From Azoarcus_F sp048158365 (GTDB lineage Bacteria; Pseudomonadota; Gammaproteobacteria; Burkholderiales; Rhodocyclaceae): 64,000 nt of DNA. Below the pieces are notes generated by a model. That model saw only the letters and a program-made list of their open reading frames with translations, was not told the DNA's origin and did no database searches. The position numbers were made by a program, and so were the translations under genes. Shown here piece by piece: positions 1 through 8,576 of the stretch (position 1 is the stretch's first letter; each line of letters opens with the position of its first letter). The DNA lies in the NCBI GenBank assembly GCA_048158365.1, contig JBLLNL010000008.1. The stretch is one strand, 5' to 3'.

Positions 1-98
1 CGGATTTTGCATGATCATCGGCGCCAACGGCAATGGCAATCACGACGAACGGCCTCTACCATATAGAATGGTGCCGATAACAAACGGAAGAGACAGAC
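1..98. other. Upstream region of icmF, no gene supported
   Basis: No convincing gene lies here. A GGAAGAG stretch at 86-92 sits about 6 bases before the icmF ATG and serves as its ribosome binding site. A TATAGAAT-like sequence near 62-69 could be a -10 box, but no good -35 is visible, so the promoter is not called. The region is cut by the window edge. Confidence 0.4.
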
Positions 99-3000
99 AT
101 GACCGACCTCAGCGTGAGCAACAAACTGACCCCTTACAAACCGAAGAACAAGGTGCGATTCGTGACTGCGGCGGCGCTGTTCGACGGGCATGACGCTTCG
201 ATCAACATCATGCGGCGCATCCTGCAGTCGACCGGTTCCGAAGTCATCCATCTCGGCCACAACCGTTCGGTCGGCGAGATCGTCAATGCCGCGCTGCAGG
301 AAGACGTGCAGGGCATCGCGATCACCAGCTATCAGGGCGGCCACGTCGAATTCTTCAAGTACATGATGGACCTGCTGCGTGCCAACGGCGGCGAGAACAT
401 CAAGGTGTTCGGCGGCGGCGGGGGCGTCATCGTTCCGTCCGAGATCAAGGAACTGCATGCCTACGGTGTGAGCCAGGTGTTCTCGCCCGACGATGGCGCC
501 AAGCTCGGCCTGCAAGGCATGATCAACAGTGTGGTACAGCGCTGCGATGTCGACCTGACCCACGAGGCGCCGAAGAAGGCGGACGATCTGATCAAGGCGC
601 TGAAGGCGGGTGACCGTCGCGTGCTCGCGAGGTCGATCACGGCGCTGGAAAACGGCGGCTACGGCGACGACGTCAAGCAGGTGCTCAAGGAGGCCGCGGC
701 CAAGCTCGGTGCGCCGACCCTGGGCATCACGGGCACTGGCGGTGCGGGCAAGAGTTCGCTCACCGACGAACTGGTGCGCCGCTTCCGTCTTGATCAGCAG
801 GACCGGCTCAAGCTCGCGATCATCTCGATCGACCCGTCGCGCAAGCGTACCGGCGGGGCCTTGCTGGGCGACCGGATCCGCATGAATGCGATCGAGCACG
901 AGCACATCTACATGCGCTCGCTCGCGACCCGTGATACCGGTTCGGAAGTGTCGACCGCGCTGCCCGAAGTGATCGCGGCGACCAAGCTTGCCGGCTTCGA
1001 TCTGGTCATCGTCGAGACCTCCGGCATCGGCCAGGGCAATGCGGCGATCGTGCCCTTCGTGGACCTGTCGTTGTACGTGATGACCCCCGAGTTCGGCGCG
1101 GCGAGCCAGCTCGAGAAGATCGACATGCTCGACTTCGCCGATTTCGTCGCGATCAACAAGTTCGACCGCAAGGGCGCGGAGGATGCGCTGCGCGATGTGC
1201 GCAAGCAGTACCAGCGCAATCGCGAGGCCTTCACCACGCCGGTCGACGAGATGCCGGTGTTCGGCACGATGGCCGCACGCTTCAACGACGACGGCGTGAG
1301 CGCGCTCTACCAGGCGATGTTGCCGCGGCTGGTCGAAAGGGGGCTCAAGGTCAAGGCCGGCAAGCTGCCCAAGGTCACGACCCGCGCGTCGTCGATCGGA
1401 CGCGCAATCGTACCGCCGGAGCGGACCCGCTACCTGGCCGAGATCGCGGATACGGTTCGCGACTATCACAAACTGGTCGACCGGCAGGCGAGGGTCGCGC
1501 GCGAGCGTCAGTCGCTTAGGATCGCCAAGGCCTTGTTCGCCGAATGCGGCAAGGCGGTTGAGCCTCAGTTCTCAACGTTCGACGAACTGATCGACTGGAA
1601 GGACGGCGAGCTGACCTCGGCTGCCCGCAAGCTCCTCGACATGTGGCCCAAGACCAGGGAGCTGTATGCGGCCGAGGAATATGTCGTGAAGATCCGCGAC
1701 AAGGAGATCCGCACCAAGCTCACCAGCGAATCGCTGTCCGGCAGCAAGATCCGCAAGGTCGCGCTGCCCAGTTTCGACGACGACGGTGAAAGCCTGAAGT
1801 TCCTGATGAAGGAGAACGTCCCGGGTTCTTTCCCCTACACCGCGGGCGTGTTCGCGTTCAAACGCGAAGGCGAGGATCCCACCCGCATGTTCGCCGGCGA
1901 GGGCGACGCGTTCCGCACCAACCGCCGCTTCAAGCGGGTGTCCGAGGGGATGCCGGCGCACCGGCTGTCGACCGCCTTCGACTCGGTCACGCTGTACGGT
2001 TGCGACCCGGATCCCCGTCCGGACATCTACGGCAAGATCGGCAACTCCGGTGTGTCGATCGCGACGCTGGACGACATGAAGGTCCTGTACGACGGCTTCG
2101 ATCTGTGCGCACCGACGACGTCGGTGTCGATGACGATCAACGGTCCGGCGCCGATCATCCTCGCCTTCTATTTCAACACCGCGATCGATCAGCAGGTCGC
2201 GAAGTTTAAGGTCGACAACGGGCGCGAACCGACCGAAGACGAACTGCAGAAGATCAAGGCCTGGACGCTGTCGACGGTGCGCGGCACGGTGCAGGCCGAC
2301 ATCCTGAAGGAAGACCAGGGGCAGAACACCTGCATCTTCTCGACCGAGTTCGCGCTGAAGATGATGGGCGACATCCAGGAATACTTCGTGCACCACCAGG
2401 TGCAGAATTTCTACTCGGTGTCGATCTCCGGCTATCACATCGCCGAGGCCGGTGCGAACCCGATCAGTCAGCTCGCGTTCACGCTGTCAAACGGTTTTAC
2501 CTATGTAGAGTCGTATCTGGCGCGCGGCATGCACATCGACGACTTCGCTCCGAATCTCTCCTTCTTCTTCAGCAACGGCATGGATCCGGAGTACTCGGTG
2601 ATCGGCCGCGTGGCGCGCCGCATCTGGGCGGTCGCGATGAAGAACAAGTATGGCGCGAACGAGCGCAGCCAGAAGCTCAAGTATCACGTGCAGACCTCCG
2701 GCCGCTCGCTGCATGCGCAGGAAATGGACTTCAACGACATCCGCACGACGCTGCAGGCCCTGATCGCGATTTACGACAACTGCAACTCGCTGCATACCAA
2801 CGCCTATGACGAGGCGATCACGACGCCGACCGAGGAGTCGGTGCGCCGCGCGATGGCGATCCAGTTGATCATCAACCGTGAATGGGGCCTGGCCAAGAAC
2901 GAGAATCCGAACCAGGGTGCCTTCATCATCGACGAGCTCACCGACCTGGTCGAGGAGGCGGTGCTGAAGGAGTTCGAGGCGATCGCGAGCCGTGGCGGTG

Positions 3001-3377
3001 TGCTCGGCGCGATGGAGACCGGTTACCAGCGCGGCAAGATCCAGGAGGAGTCGATGTACTACGAGCATAAGAAGCACGACGGCTCCTACCCGATCATCGG
3101 CGTGAACACCTTTCTCAATCCGAAGGGCAGCGCGCAACAGGAGATCGAACTGGCGCGTTCGACCGAGGAAGAAAAGCAGTCGCAGCTGAAGCGTCTGGCC
3201 GATTTCCAGGCACGAAACAAGGCCGAGGCGCCGAAGTGGCAAGCCAAGCTGCAGCAGACCGTGATCGACAACGGCAACGTGTTCGAGGTGCTGGTCGATG
3301 CGGTACGTCACTGCTCGCTGGGGCAGATCACCAGCGCGCTGTACGAGGTGGGCGGGCAGTATCGGCGCAGCATGTGA
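99..3377 (+). CDS. icmF: Fused isobutyryl-CoA mutase IcmF (B12 domain, G-protein chaperone, mutase domain)
   Basis: This 1092-residue protein interconverts isobutyryl-CoA and n-butyryl-CoA by an adenosylcobalamin radical mechanism. The order of domains is that of IcmF. An N-terminal B12-binding domain (about residues 18-150) carries the DGHDAS cobalamin-histidine motif. A MeaB-like GTPase domain (about 205-420) has the P-loop GTGGAGKSS near residue 210 and an NKFD base-recognition motif. The C-terminal (beta/alpha)8 mutase domain starts near 560. F585 (in VFAFKR) and Q742 (in GQNTCIF) occupy the positions that are Tyr and Arg in methylmalonyl-CoA mutase; Phe plus Gln is the isobutyryl-CoA mutase pattern. 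The ATG at 99 has a GGAAGAG ribosome binding site. It is followed by a 292-base spacer with a perfect palindrome and then by an acyl-CoA synthetase gene. Family assignment is firm; physiological role (branched-chain or butyrate carbon entry) is inferred. Confidence 0.96.
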   Translation: MTDLSVSNKLTPYKPKNKVRFVTAAALFDGHDASINIMRRILQSTGSEVIHLGHNRSVGEIVNAALQEDVQGIAITSYQGGHVEFFKYMMDLLRANGGENIKVFGGGGGVIVPSEIKELHAYGVSQVFSPDDGAKLGLQGMINSVVQRCDVDLTHEAPKKADDLIKALKAGDRRVLARSITALENGGYGDDVKQVLKEAAAKLGAPTLGITGTGGAGKSSLTDELVRRFRLDQQDRLKLAIISIDPSRKRTGGALLGDRIRMNAIEHEHIYMRSLATRDTGSEVSTALPEVIAATKLAGFDLVIVETSGIGQGNAAIVPFVDLSLYVMTPEFGAASQLEKIDMLDFADFVAINKFDRKGAEDALRDVRKQYQRNREAFTTPVDEMPVFGTMAARFNDDGVSALYQAMLPRLVERGLKVKAGKLPKVTTRASSIGRAIVPPERTRYLAEIADTVRDYHKLVDRQARVARERQSLRIAKALFAECGKAVEPQFSTFDELIDWKDGELTSAARKLLDMWPKTRELYAAEEYVVKIRDKEIRTKLTSESLSGSKIRKVALPSFDDDGESLKFLMKENVPGSFPYTAGVFAFKREGEDPTRMFAGEGDAFRTNRRFKRVSEGMPAHRLSTAFDSVTLYGCDPDPRPDIYGKIGNSGVSIATLDDMKVLYDGFDLCAPTTSVSMTINGPAPIILAFYFNTAIDQQVAKFKVDNGREPTEDELQKIKAWTLSTVRGTVQADILKEDQGQNTCIFSTEFALKMMGDIQEYFVHHQVQNFYSVSISGYHIAEAGANPISQLAFTLSNGFTYVESYLARGMHIDDFAPNLSFFFSNGMDPEYSVIGRVARRIWAVAMKNKYGANERSQKLKYHVQTSGRSLHAQEMDFNDIRTTLQALIAIYDNCNSLHTNAYDEAITTPTEESVRRAMAIQLIINREWGLAKNENPNQGAFIIDELTDLVEEAVLKEFEAIASRGGVLGAMETGYQRGKIQEESMYYEHKKHDGSYPIIGVNTFLNPKGSAQQEIELARSTEEEKQSQLKRLADFQARNKAEAPKWQAKLQQTVIDNGNVFEVLVDAVRHCSLGQITSALYEVGGQYRRSM

Positions 3378-3669
3378 TCGTCGGCTGAAGCGCGAAGACG
3401 CGAACGGCGCCGCGGCGCCGTTCGCCGTTTACCGCAGCGATCCCGAATGTATCGCGCTGAAGTCCCAGGTCTTCACAATTCGATACATTGCGCAAACAGT
3501 TGCGCAAACATGCGCTGCGAAACTCCACTTTGTCACAGAACGTAGTGAATGGCCTGATCGCGATTCACTGCCGAATGCGCTGCGAGTCCCCGGGGCTTGC
3601 GCCCGGAATCAAACAACAACACGGCCCGGGTTGCGCGACGAACAAGGATCAACCAAAGGAGGAATGGGC
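3378..3669 (+). promoter_or_regulatory. icmF / acyl-CoA synthetase spacer with palindrome and tandem TTGCGCAAACA repeats
   Basis: This 292-base spacer holds no supported gene. It begins with a perfect 24-base palindrome (3401-3424). Further on are two copies of TTGCGCAAACA (3488-3498 and 3500-3510), a 12-base period, each with the self-complementary core TTGCGCAA. Such spacing suggests an operator for a dimeric regulator of the downstream acyl-CoA synthetase/transporter genes. An AAAGGAGG ribosome binding site (3655-3662) closes the region. The regulator is not identified. Confidence 0.5.
3401..3424 (+). terminator. Perfect 24-base palindrome downstream of icmF, possible terminator stem
   Basis: Positions 3401-3412 are the exact reverse complement of 3413-3424 (CGAACGGCGCCG and its complement). 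As RNA it can form a very stable GC hairpin 23 bases after the icmF stop. No U-tract follows, so it may stabilise the 3' end or act with Rho instead of being an intrinsic terminator. Confidence 0.45.
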
Positions 3670-5634
3670 ATGTCCGACTCATCCGGGCAAACCTCGCTCG
3701 ACACGTTTCCGCGGCTGCTGATGAATCACGCCAAGGTACGGCCGACCCGGCCCGCCATGCGCGAGAAGGAATACGGTATCTGGCAGACCTACACGTGGGC
3801 CGAGGTCGCCGAGAACGTGCGGGCGATCGCCTGCGGGCTGGCCGAGCTGGGCTTCAAGCGCGGAGACCGGCTGGCAGTCATCGGCGATAACCGGCCGCGT
3901 CTGTACTGGTCGGTCGCGGCCTGCCAGTGCCTGGGCGGCATTCCGGTGATGCTGTATCAGGACGCCGTGGCCGAGGAGATGGCCTACGTGCTCCAGGACG
4001 CGGAGATCCGCTTCGCGGTCGTCGAGGATCAGGAGCAGGTCGACAAGATGCTCGAGATCCAGCCCGACGTGCCGCTTCTCGAGCATGTCGTCTACGATGA
4101 CCCGCGCGGCATGCGCCATTACACGCAGACGCTGCTGATGGGTCTGGACGAGTTGCAGGAGATGGGGCGCATCCATGACCGCAACCAGTCCGATTTCCTG
4201 AACGGCGAAATCGACAAGGGCGCCTCTGACGATATCTCGATCATGCTGTATACGTCGGGTACGACTGGAAAGCCCAAGGGTGTGTGCCAGACGCACGGCG
4301 CGTTCATCGCGGCCGCAAAGGGTGGCACCCAGTTCGACAAGCTGACCGATCAGGAGGACATCCTGTCCTACCTGCCGATGGCCTGGGTCGGCGATCATCT
4401 GTTCTCGTTCGCACAGGCGATGTACGCCGGCTTCACGATCAACTGCCCGGAATCGGGCGAGACCGTGATGACCGACCTGCGTGAGATCGGTCCGACCTAT
4501 TACTTCGCGCCGCCGCGCGTGTTCGAGAACCTGCTGACCACGGTGATGATCCGCATGGAAGACGCGGGCTGGTTCAAGCGCAAGATCTTCGCCCACTTCA
4601 TGAATGTAGCGAAGCGCTGCGGCGCGGAACTGCTCGACGGCAAGCCGGTGTCGACCGCCGAACGGCTGCAGTACTGGCTAGGGAACCTGCTGGTATACGG
4701 GCCGCTGAAGAACGTGCTCGGCATGAGTCGTGTCCGTGTCGCCTACACCGCCGGCGCGGCGATCGGTCCGGACCTGTTCCGCTTCTATCGCTCGATCGGC
4801 ATCAACCTGAAGCAGCTCTACGGCCAGACCGAGACCTGCGCCTATGTGTGCCTTCAGCCGGACGGAGAGATCAAGCTCGACTCGGTCGGCAAGCCGGCAC
4901 CCTTCGTCGAGGTCAAACTTGCCGACAACGGCGAGATCCTGGTCAAGGGGCCGATGCTGCTGAAGTCCTACTACAAGCGTCCGGACGCGACCGCCGAGTC
5001 GCTGAACGAAGAGGGCTACTTCATGACTGGTGATGCCGGCTTCTTCGACGAGGACGGTCACCTGAAGATCATCGATCGCGCCAAGGACGTCGGCAAGCTG
5101 ACCGACGGTTCGATGTTCGCGCCCAACTTCATCGAGAACAAGCTGAAGTTCTTCCAGCACATCAAGGAAGCAGTGGCCTTCGGCAGCGATCGTGACTTCG
5201 TGACTGCGTTCATCAACATCGATCTCGAGGCGGTCGGCAACTGGGCCGAGCGCAAGGGTCTGGGTTACTCCGGTTACACCGATCTGGCCCAGCAAGCCGC
5301 GGTCTATGAACTGATTCGTGACGGCATCGAGAAGGTCAATGCGGATCTCGCGTCCGACCCCATGATGAGCCGCTCGCAGATCCAGCGCTTCCTGATCCTG
5401 CACAAGGAACTCGACGCCGATGATGGCGAGTTGACCCGTACCCGCAAGGTACGTCGCAAGTTCATCATGGAACGCTACGCGATACTGGTCGATGCGCTGT
5501 ACGGTGGCAAGGACAGTCAGTACATCGAGACCGAGGTGAAATACGAAGACGGCCGTACCGGCAAGGTCGCCGCGACGCTGCGGATCCAGGACGTGAAGAC
5601 GTTCCCGAGTCAGTCCGGTAAACAGGCCGCTTGA
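3670..5634 (+). CDS. AMP-forming long-chain-type acyl-CoA synthetase
   Basis: This 654-residue enzyme activates a carboxylic acid with ATP and CoA via an acyl-adenylate. It has the AMP-binding P-loop YTSGTTGKPKG near residues 194-204, YGQTE of the A5 motif near 382, and the GDAGFFDEDGHLKIIDRAKD block near 455-475, the hinge region before the C-terminal domain. Length and motifs match the long-chain fatty acid or bulky-acid ligase group. The frame is open far upstream, but the start is set by AAAGGAGG at 3655-3662, which lies 7 bases before the ATG at 3670 and only 1 base before the alternative ATG at 3664. The gene is followed after 13 bases by the ABC ATPase gene, so the ligase and transporter are probably one operon. 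The substrate is not readable from sequence; fatty or aromatic acids are both plausible. Confidence 0.9.
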   Translation: MSDSSGQTSLDTFPRLLMNHAKVRPTRPAMREKEYGIWQTYTWAEVAENVRAIACGLAELGFKRGDRLAVIGDNRPRLYWSVAACQCLGGIPVMLYQDAVAEEMAYVLQDAEIRFAVVEDQEQVDKMLEIQPDVPLLEHVVYDDPRGMRHYTQTLLMGLDELQEMGRIHDRNQSDFLNGEIDKGASDDISIMLYTSGTTGKPKGVCQTHGAFIAAAKGGTQFDKLTDQEDILSYLPMAWVGDHLFSFAQAMYAGFTINCPESGETVMTDLREIGPTYYFAPPRVFENLLTTVMIRMEDAGWFKRKIFAHFMNVAKRCGAELLDGKPVSTAERLQYWLGNLLVYGPLKNVLGMSRVRVAYTAGAAIGPDLFRFYRSIGINLKQLYGQTETCAYVCLQPDGEIKLDSVGKPAPFVEVKLADNGEILVKGPMLLKSYYKRPDATAESLNEEGYFMTGDAGFFDEDGHLKIIDRAKDVGKLTDGSMFAPNFIENKLKFFQHIKEAVAFGSDRDFVTAFINIDLEAVGNWAERKGLGYSGYTDLAQQAAVYELIRDGIEKVNADLASDPMMSRSQIQRFLILHKELDADDGELTRTRKVRRKFIMERYAILVDALYGGKDSQYIETEVKYEDGRTGKVAATLRIQDVKTFPSQSGKQAA

Positions 5635-5647
5635 GGGAGAAGCATTC

Positions 5648-6430
5648 ATGACAAGAGAGTTCGGCGAGGTCATCATCGACCTGCAAAACATCTCGCTGCG
5701 CTTCGGCGGCGTCAAGGCGCTGACCGACATCAGCTTCAACGTGCGCGAACACGAGATCCGCGCGATCATCGGTCCGAACGGGGCCGGCAAGAGTTCGATG
5801 CTGAACGTGATCAACGGGGTGTATCACCCGCAGGAAGGCAAGATCATCTTTCGGGGCGAAGAGCGCCGCGAGATGGAGCCCTATATGGCTGCCTCGCAGG
5901 GGATCGCCCGCACATTCCAGAACATCGCGCTGTTCAAGGGTATGACCGTGCTGGACAACATCATGACCGGTCGCAACCTGATGATGAAGACCAACTTCCT
6001 GCATCACGCGCTGTTCTGGGGAAAGGCCCAGCGCGAGGAGATCGAGCATCGCAAGAAGGTCGAGGAGGTCATCGAGTTTCTCGAGATCCAGAGCATCCGC
6101 AAGACGCCGGTCGGACGACTCCCCTACGGTCTGCAGAAGCGCGTGGAGCTGGCGCGCGCGCTGGCGGCCGAGCCCACGCTGCTGTTGCTGGACGAGCCGA
6201 TGGCCGGCATGAACGTCGAGGAAAAACAGGACATGTCCCGTTTCGTACTCGATGTGAATGATCACTATGGCACCACCATCGTATTGATCGAACACGACAT
6301 GGGGGTGGTGATGGATATCTCCGATCGGGTCGTGGTGCTGGATTACGGCAAGAAGATCGGCGACGGGACGCCGGACGAAGTCAAGAACGATCCGCAGGTG
6401 ATCGACGCCTATCTGGGCACGTCGCACTGA
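5648..6430 (+). CDS. livG: Branched-chain-type ABC transporter ATPase (LivG-like)
   Basis: This 260-residue cytoplasmic ATPase powers a Liv/HAAT-family importer. Visible motifs are Walker A GPNGAGKSS at residues 42-50, a signature-like PYGLQKRVELARA region, Walker B LLLLDEP and the switch histidine in IEHDMG. The signature deviates from LSGGQ, having LPYGLQK, as is usual for LivG-type subunits. It begins 13 bases after the acyl-CoA synthetase stop, with GAGGGAG as ribosome binding site, and is followed by both permease genes. The symbol reflects family similarity; the substrate of this particular system need not be an amino acid. Confidence 0.9.
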   Translation: MTREFGEVIIDLQNISLRFGGVKALTDISFNVREHEIRAIIGPNGAGKSSMLNVINGVYHPQEGKIIFRGEERREMEPYMAASQGIARTFQNIALFKGMTVLDNIMTGRNLMMKTNFLHHALFWGKAQREEIEHRKKVEEVIEFLEIQSIRKTPVGRLPYGLQKRVELARALAAEPTLLLLDEPMAGMNVEEKQDMSRFVLDVNDHYGTTIVLIEHDMGVVMDISDRVVVLDYGKKIGDGTPDEVKNDPQVIDAYLGTSH

Positions 6431-6460
6431 CCAGGTCCAGAGGGAAACGAGGAGACAACA

Positions 6461-7387
6461 ATGACTTTCTTTTTAGAGGTGCTGATCGCTGGCCTGCTGT
6501 CGGGTGTCCTGTACGCCCTGGTCGCGCTCGGTTTCGTACTGATCTTCAAGGCTTCGGGTGTGTTCAACTTCGCGCAGGGCGCGATGGTGTTCTTCGCCGC
6601 GCTGACCTTCGTCGGCTTCACCGAAGTACTGCCTGGCTGGACCGGGCTCGAGCAGGGTAGTGCGGCGAATTTCTGGCTGGCCTTCATCCTTGCGTTGTCG
6701 TCTATGATCGTGCTCGGCATCGCGACCGAGAAGGTGGTGTTGCGCAATCTGGTCAACCAGCCGCCGATCACGCTGTTCATGGCGACCATCGGCCTGACCT
6801 TCTTCATCGAAGGGGTTGCGCAGGGAATCTGGGGCACGCAGGTGCGGGGACTGAGTCTCGGTATCGACGACGAGCCGGTGATGCTCCTGATGGACAACTT
6901 CAATATGCTGGTCTCCAAGTTCGACGTCATCGCGGCTGGCATTGCGCTCGTGCTCTTCATCGTTCTGGCGCTTCTGTTCCAATACACCAAGATCGGCCGG
7001 GCACTGCGGGCGGTGGCCGATGACCACCAGGCCGCACTGTCGGTCGGTATTCCGCTCAAGCACATCTGGGCGATCGTGTGGAGTGTCGCGGGTTTCGTCG
7101 CGCTGGTGGCCGGTCTGATCTGGGGCGCACGCAACGGCGTGCAGTTCGCGCTGACCTTCACTGCGCTGAAGGCGCTTCCGGTGCTGATTCTGGGTGGCTT
7201 CACCTCGGTGCCCGGGGCGATCATCGGGGGTCTGATCATCGGGGGTTCGGAGAAGCTCGCGGAGGTCTATCTCGGACCCTTCGTCGGCGGTGGGATCGAG
7301 GGCTGGTTCCCGTATGTTCTCGCGATGCTGTTCCTGCTGTTCCGGCCGGAAGGGCTCTTTGGTGAGAAGCACATCGATCGCGTCTGA
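6461..7387 (+). CDS. livH: Branched-chain-type ABC transporter permease (LivH-like)
   Basis: This 308-residue inner membrane permease has about eight hydrophobic segments. Its N-terminal LLSGVLYALVALGFVLIFKA region and the FNFAQG motif that follows are typical of LivH. The conserved cytoplasmic loop that contacts the ATPase is seen in GRALRAVADDHQAALSVGI. It lies between the ATPase gene and the second permease, with GAGGAGAC before its ATG. It forms the transmembrane channel as a heterodimer with the LivM-like protein encoded next. Confidence 0.9.
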   Translation: MTFFLEVLIAGLLSGVLYALVALGFVLIFKASGVFNFAQGAMVFFAALTFVGFTEVLPGWTGLEQGSAANFWLAFILALSSMIVLGIATEKVVLRNLVNQPPITLFMATIGLTFFIEGVAQGIWGTQVRGLSLGIDDEPVMLLMDNFNMLVSKFDVIAAGIALVLFIVLALLFQYTKIGRALRAVADDHQAALSVGIPLKHIWAIVWSVAGFVALVAGLIWGARNGVQFALTFTALKALPVLILGGFTSVPGAIIGGLIIGGSEKLAEVYLGPFVGGGIEGWFPYVLAMLFLLFRPEGLFGEKHIDRV

Positions 7388-7424
7388 TCGACCGGCATGA
7401 CGACAACGATTTCGGAGACAACAC

Positions 7425-8492
7425 ATGCTTTATCGTGAAGCCGGCCAGTTCAAGGCCAGTTATCAACAGGATCAGCAGATCTTCCCGATCCGCCAGGACC
7501 AGATCGGATTCTGGGCGACGCTCGCGTTCTTCTTCCTGGTGGTACCGTTCATCGCGAACCAGTACTGGCTGCAGGCCGTCCTGATTCCGGTGCTGATCTT
7601 CTCGCTTGCCGCGCTCGGCCTGAACATCCTGACCGGCTATTGCGGTCAGCTGTCGCTCGGTTCGGCAGCCTTCATGGCGGTCGGCGCGTTCGGGACCTAC
7701 AATTTCATGTTGCGAATCGATGGCATGCCCTTCCTGGTGGCCATCATTCTCGGCGGGGCTTGCGCAGCCGTGGTCGGCATCCTGTTCGGCCTGCCGAGTC
7801 TGCGGATCAAGGGCTTCTACCTCGCGGTCGCGACGCTGGCGGCGCAGTTCTTCATCGTGTGGGCGCTGGTCAAGTTCGGGTGGTTCTCGAACTACTCGTC
7901 ATCCGGTGTGATCACCGCACAGCACGTGAGCATTCTCGGCATGGAGTTCCAGTCGCCGGTGATGAAATACCTGCTGACGCTGTCGATCGTGACGGTGCTG
8001 GCGCTGCTCGCGAAGAACATGGTGCGCTCCTCGACCGGCCGCAAATGGATGGCGGTGCGTGACATGGACGTTGCGGCCGAGGTCATCGGTATCCGTCTGA
8101 TGCATACCAAGCTTCAGGCCTTCGCGATCTCGTCCTTCTACTGCGGTATCGCCGGCGCGCTGTACGCCTACATGTACCTCGGTACGGTCGAACCGGAAGG
8201 CTTCAACCTGGATCTGTCCTTCCGCATCCTGTTCATGATCATCATCGGCGGCGTCGCATCCATCCTGGGCTCGTTCATCGGCGCGGCCTTCATCGTGCTG
8301 CTGCCGGTGTTCCTGAACGTCATGATGCATTCGTCGATCGGGTCTTTCGTGCCGGCCAACGTCTCGGCCAACCTGGAACTGATCATCTTCGGTGCGCTGA
8401 TCATCTTCTTCCTGATCGTCGAGCCGCACGGGATTGCCCGATTGTGGCAAATCGCGAAGGAAAAGCTGCGCCTTTGGCCCTTCCCGCACTAA
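7425..8492 (+). CDS. livM: Branched-chain-type ABC transporter permease (LivM-like)
   Basis: This 355-residue permease has a hydrophilic N-terminal stretch of about 30 residues before the first membrane helix. It carries the LivM hallmark YCGQLSLGSAAFMAVGA, then the coupling loop GRKWMAVRDMDVAAEVIGI. About eight to ten hydrophobic helices follow the Liv topology. A GGAGAC ribosome binding site precedes the ATG. The gene ends 84 bases before the binding-protein gene. It pairs with the preceding LivH-like subunit. Confidence 0.9.
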   Translation: MLYREAGQFKASYQQDQQIFPIRQDQIGFWATLAFFFLVVPFIANQYWLQAVLIPVLIFSLAALGLNILTGYCGQLSLGSAAFMAVGAFGTYNFMLRIDGMPFLVAIILGGACAAVVGILFGLPSLRIKGFYLAVATLAAQFFIVWALVKFGWFSNYSSSGVITAQHVSILGMEFQSPVMKYLLTLSIVTVLALLAKNMVRSSTGRKWMAVRDMDVAAEVIGIRLMHTKLQAFAISSFYCGIAGALYAYMYLGTVEPEGFNLDLSFRILFMIIIGGVASILGSFIGAAFIVLLPVFLNVMMHSSIGSFVPANVSANLELIIFGALIIFFLIVEPHGIARLWQIAKEKLRLWPFPH

Positions 8493-8576
8493 GATTGTTT
8501 CATCCGGTGGTCCGATTCCGGGCCGTCGGTCGACAGTGTTTCACCAGTGGCAGCACATAAAAGAGGAGGCATTCAC

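Noticed and set aside
1..13. Possible divergent gene start (ATGCAAAATCCG on the minus strand)
   Set aside because: Only four codons are visible and no ribosome binding site precedes it.
15..1469. Long minus-strand open frame opposite icmF
   Set aside because: It lies wholly antisense to a gene with clear domain motifs; its His/Arg/Asp-rich composition is the usual shadow of GC-rich coding DNA.
3298..3669. N-terminal extension of the acyl-CoA synthetase frame
   Set aside because: The frame is open but has no family similarity, overlaps icmF, and an ideal ribosome binding site marks the start at 3670.
3378..3669. Tandem repeats considered as a CRISPR-like or mobile-element end
   Set aside because: Only two short copies with a 1-base spacer; no repeat-spacer array, transposase or target duplication anywhere in the window.
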